Positions 6,860 through 8,776 of a stretch of 8,776 nucleotides of DNA are shown one piece after another. The stretch's first letter is position 1. Each line of letters opens with the position of its first letter. This DNA is from CAYLOC01 sp964385195 (lineage in GTDB: Bacteria; Actinomycetota; Actinomycetes; Propionibacteriales; Nocardioidaceae), in NCBI GenBank assembly GCA_964385195.1, contig CAYLOC010000145.1, forward strand, positions 1 to 8,776, written 5' to 3'. A model generated the notes under the pieces. That model was not told the origin of the DNA. It was given only the letters and a program-made list of their open reading frames with translations, and did no database searches. Position numbers and translations under genes: made by a program.

Positions 6860-7238
6860 CCGCTCCGACTACGACGAGGGGATGGCCGTACGCCGAGAGG
6901 TCCTCGGTGACGCGCATGTGGACCGTGCCGTCGAGAGGACTACCGACGTCACCCGTGACTTCCAGGACCTGATCACCCGCTATGCCTGGGGCGGCATCTG
7001 GACCCGGCCGGGCCTGGATCGCCGTAGCCGTTCCATCGGCGTACTCACGGCCCTGGTAGCCGGACGCCACTTCGACGAGTTGGAGTTCCACCTGCACGCG
7101 GCCCTGCGCAACGGACTCACCCGCGAGGAGATCATCGAGGTGCTGTTGCAGACTGCCGTCTACGTCGGCGTCCCGGCAGCGAACTCCGCGTTCGCTGTCG
7201 CCCGCCGCGTTCTCGACGACGCGGACGCGCACGACTGA
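6852..7238 (+). CDS. pcaC: 4-carboxymuconolactone decarboxylase
   Basis: This enzyme decarboxylates gamma-carboxymuconolactone to beta-ketoadipate enol-lactone, the step between PcaB and PcaD. The 128-aa product is of usual length for a stand-alone PcaC and keeps the signature regions GMAVRREVLGDAHVDRA (10-26), FQDLITRYAWGGIWTRPGL (37-55), EFHLHAALRNGLTREEI (78-94) and LLQTAVYVGVPAANSAF (98-114). Val105 takes the place of the Cys or Ala found there in some relatives. The GTG at 6852 has GGAGGG 5 nt upstream, inside pcaD, and overlaps pcaD by 8 nt. An ATG at residue 11 is in-frame but would remove conserved sequence. It is the last gene of the pca operon, followed after 13 nt by a convergent gene. 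Confidence 0.95.
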   Translation: MTDRSDYDEGMAVRREVLGDAHVDRAVERTTDVTRDFQDLITRYAWGGIWTRPGLDRRSRSIGVLTALVAGRHFDELEFHLHAALRNGLTREEIIEVLLQTAVYVGVPAANSAFAVARRVLDDADAHD

Positions 7239-7247
7239 CGTCGGTCC

Positions 7248-7264
7248 ATCGTCAGTGTGACGAT
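7248..7264. terminator. Weak inverted repeat between convergent genes
   Basis: ATCGTCA (7248-7254) and TGACGAT (7258-7264) form a perfect 7-bp stem with a 3-nt loop, GTG, just after the pcaC stop and overlapping the stop of the facing hydrolase gene. No run of T follows on either strand, and the stem has only three G/C pairs. It might slow or end transcription from both sides, but it is a weak candidate. Confidence 0.25.
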
Positions 7265-8103
7265 TCCGCAGGGTGTCGATGAGGGGCGAAGTCGGTCAGG
7301 ACCTGCGCCAGTCGTTCGGGCTGGTCCTCTGCGACCAGGGTGGCGGAGTCGTGGATGATCACCAGCTGCGCATCGGGGTAGTGGGCGGCAAGCCGGGGGC
7401 CGTGGTCGGCCGGCATCAAGGGGTCGTGGTCGGCCCAGACCACCAGCACCGGCCGGGTGAAGGTCCGTCCCGCCTCAGCCCAGTCCAGCAAGGTCGCCCG
7501 AGGCGGGCTGCCGAGGGCGAACTTCGCGAAGTCGCGCCGGAGCCTGTGGTCGCGCAGTGCTGGGGTGAACCAGTCGACCAGCAGGTCGTCGGGGATACCG
7601 CCCAGGGACATGCCACCATAGCCCCGGCTCATTCGGCGGATGGGCCGCAGACGCATCAGCTGAAGGAAGAGCCACAGGCCACCAGGAATCCGCGCCACCA
7701 CGCCGAGAGCCCGGGCGGGGCCGGGAGGGAAGTTGTCGAAAGCCTCGCAGGCCACGAGGGCCAGCCGTCCGACGCGGTCGATGCGCTGTTCGTTGATCAG
7801 GAACTGACCGCCGCCCCAGTCGTTGAGGACCAGCGTGACATCGCGGACATGGAGCGCATCCAGGAAGTCAGCGAGGATCCGGGCAACACCGCGCTGCGAC
7901 AGGTCGGCGCGAGGATTCATGGGCATCCGGTGTCCGCCCAACGGAAGGGTGGGTGCGATGCATCGGAAGTCGGGCAGCAGCGGGATGACCTTGCGCCACA
8001 CCCGATGATCCATCGGTACTCCATGGCAAAACACGATGACCGGGCCGGAGCCCCCGGTGTCTTGGTACTCGATCGGCCCCGACGGTAGCTCAATGACTGG
8101 CAT
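7252..8103 (-). CDS. Alpha/beta-fold hydrolase with Asp nucleophile (haloalkane dehalogenase/epoxide hydrolase-like)
   Basis: The 283-aa product has the alpha/beta hydrolase layout: HGVP oxyanion loop (27-30), a DFRCIAPTLPLGGH strand-loop, an elbow LVLNDWGGGQF (91-101), a cap region (about 125-215) and an acid candidate in WADHDPLMP (Asp225 or Asp227). The elbow residue is Asp95, not Ser, and is followed by Trp96, as in haloalkane dehalogenases and epoxide hydrolases. The catalytic His is unusual: aligning HDSATLVAEDQPERL with the common GHFxxED-PE block puts Thr255 at the His position; His251 lies four residues earlier. The ATG is preceded by AGGAGG with strong spacing. It faces the pca operon with 13 nt between the stops, so it is probably expressed separately from its own upstream region. 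No signal peptide is seen. The real substrate is unknown, and a link to the aromatic pathway is only by proximity. Confidence 0.85.
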   Translation of the reverse strand: MPVIELPSGPIEYQDTGGSGPVIVFCHGVPMDHRVWRKVIPLLPDFRCIAPTLPLGGHRMPMNPRADLSQRGVARILADFLDALHVRDVTLVLNDWGGGQFLINEQRIDRVGRLALVACEAFDNFPPGPARALGVVARIPGGLWLFLQLMRLRPIRRMSRGYGGMSLGGIPDDLLVDWFTPALRDHRLRRDFAKFALGSPPRATLLDWAEAGRTFTRPVLVVWADHDPLMPADHGPRLAAHYPDAQLVIIHDSATLVAEDQPERLAQVLTDFAPHRHPAESSH

Positions 8104-8420
8104 CTCGAACCTCCTATCGCGAGAGTGCTGAGTCCATGGTGAGGGGGGAGTACTCCCCTTTGACCGTTGCGATGCGTGCCACCGGCGTACCGACGACCCG
8201 ACCCATCTTCGTCCGCGGATCCGACCTTATCGTCGTGCCGCAGTGGACACTGTCCGTACGCGGCGGGTTGTACCAACGCCGCGATGCATACGTCGCTCGC
8301 GGTAGGTACCACACACTCATCGGCCTCTGCGACACCCGACACCATCGGTGAGTCCGTCGATCAGGGGGTGTCCAGCAACGGCGAGTCCGCTGACACGCTG
8401 CCCGGATAAGGTGGCGTGTC
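8104..8420. other. Intergenic region between divergent genes
   Basis: This 317-nt stretch separates the minus-strand hydrolase from the plus-strand GNAT-like gene and should hold both their promoters. Short open frames cross it on both strands (for example 8136-8351 plus and parts of 8114-8503 minus), but none has a recognisable motif or a convincing ribosome site, and they overlap one another. It contains the palindrome at 8145-8158 and a possible small bulged hairpin (GTGTCCAGC at 8368-8376 with GCTGACAC at 8389-8396). TTGACC at 8160-8165 resembles a -35 box, but no matching -10 box follows at proper spacing. I see no RNA gene. Confidence 0.5.
8145..8158. promoter_or_regulatory. Perfect 14-bp palindrome, possible operator
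   Basis: GGGGAGTACTCCCC is fully self-complementary with no loop, so it is better suited to binding a dimeric protein than to forming an RNA hairpin. It lies 42-55 nt upstream of the hydrolase start codon and about 260 nt upstream of the GNAT-like gene, next to TTGACC. The binding protein is unknown and no regulator gene adjoins it in this window. Confidence 0.4.
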
Positions 8421-8776
8421 ATGGCGAGACCAGATCCGGAACGCGTTGCCGCCGCCGTCGCTGCGTGGGTGTGGATTCCCGACGGCGCCCGGGAGCAGCG
8501 CACCGAGGAGTACCACGTCGTCGACTATCCCGCCAGAGTTGGCATGAGCGTGCCGACACAAGTGCAGTGGTCGCGGTCGCAGCGCAGGGCTGACGCTGTG
8601 ATCGACGAGGTTGCTGCGGTCGCACGCGAATGGGGACGGGACGAGATGGCCTGGTGGGTGAGCGACGCGACATCTCCCCCCGACACCGAACAAGCGCTGG
8701 TGTCCCGCGGCGGTGTCCATGACGAGACGGTGTCGGTTCTCGCCTACGACCTCTCCGCCGACGCAGTGCCCGAACT
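8421..8776 (+). CDS. GNAT-family N-acetyltransferase-like protein, 5' part only
   Basis: The frame from ATG 8421 stays open to the window edge: 118 complete codons with no stop, so the gene is cut by the window, not broken. AAGGTGG lies 6 nt upstream of the ATG. The visible part begins MARPDPERVAAAVAAWVWIP and contains PTQVQWSRSQRRADAVIDEV, a tryptophan-rich EMAWWVSD strand (about residues 74-81) and a later VSVLAYDLS segment (about 104-112). This arrangement resembles the N-terminal half of two-domain GNAT proteins of actinomycetes, where a degenerate acetyltransferase domain precedes the catalytic one. The acetyl-CoA-binding motif (Q/R-x-x-G-x-G/A) is not in the visible part. The substrate is unknown. 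It is divergent from the hydrolase and has no evident tie to aromatic catabolism. Confidence 0.7.
   Translation, partial: MARPDPERVAAAVAAWVWIPDGAREQRTEEYHVVDYPARVGMSVPTQVQWSRSQRRADAVIDEVAAVAREWGRDEMAWWVSDATSPPDTEQALVSRGGVHDETVSVLAYDLSADAVPE

Noticed and set aside
6840..6865. Frameshift breaking a fused pcaL pseudogene
   Set aside because: Both halves have complete conserved domains, and the pcaC start has its own well-spaced GGAGGG, so separate working genes are the simpler reading; the possibility of an ancestral split is kept as a finding.
8145..8158. Palindrome as a transcription terminator
   Set aside because: It has no loop, cannot fold as a normal hairpin without losing its central pairs, and lies upstream of both flanking genes.
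8136..8351. Small plus-strand frame of 71 codons in the spacer
   Set aside because: It has no recognised motif, no convincing ribosome site, and competes with other open frames of similar length on both strands; it would also cover the 14-bp palindrome.
1..8776. Mobile element, CRISPR array, tRNA or phage system
   Set aside because: No transposase or integrase motif, terminal inverted repeats, spaced direct repeats or tRNA-like fold was seen on either strand.

Overview
The window looks like part of an actinomycete chromosome. It is GC-rich, with strong G/C bias at third codon positions, GTG and TTG starts, AGGAGG-type ribosome sites and tightly overlapping genes. The protein families (IclR-type PcaR/PobR regulator, GctAB-like PcaIJ, a GNAT protein of a type I associate with actinomycetes) fit that group. 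I cannot name a genus.

Region 1 (1-1956, minus strand) is a two-gene unit, iclR-pobA. It encodes an IclR-family regulator of the PcaR/PcaU/PobR type followed by p-hydroxybenzoate hydroxylase. Region 2 (1957-2045) is the divergent control region. It holds a good sigma-70-like promoter for the pca genes, with a two-part dyad laid over its -10 box.

Region 3 (2046-7238, plus strand) is a seven-gene protocatechuate operon in the order pcaI-pcaJ-pcaH-pcaG-pcaB-pcaD-pcaC. All six junctions overlap, by 4, 8, 4, 20, 4 and 8 nt, so the operon has no intergenic base. Together with PobA it covers 4-hydroxybenzoate -> protocatechuate -> beta-carboxymuconate -> gamma-carboxymuconolactone -> beta-ketoadipate enol-lactone -> beta-ketoadipate -> beta-ketoadipyl-CoA. 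Only the last step, the PcaF thiolase, is missing from the window. PcaD and PcaC are separate proteins, not the fused PcaL known from several actinomycetes.

Region 4 (7239-8103) has a convergent minus-strand alpha/beta hydrolase with an Asp-Trp-Gly-Gly nucleophile elbow, but Thr where the catalytic His normally sits. Region 5 (8104-8420) is a spacer with no convincing gene; it contains a perfect 14-bp palindrome. Region 6 (8421 to the end) is the 5' part of a GNAT-like gene that runs off the window.

The bulk of the window is a recognisable aromatic-catabolism cluster. I do not see a new defence, mobile or biosynthetic system. The less ordinary points are the all-overlapping operon, the unfused pcaD/pcaC pair, the operator-like dyad at the pca promoter, the odd hydrolase and the orphan palindrome. 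No tRNA, rRNA, CRISPR array, insertion sequence or riboswitch was seen.
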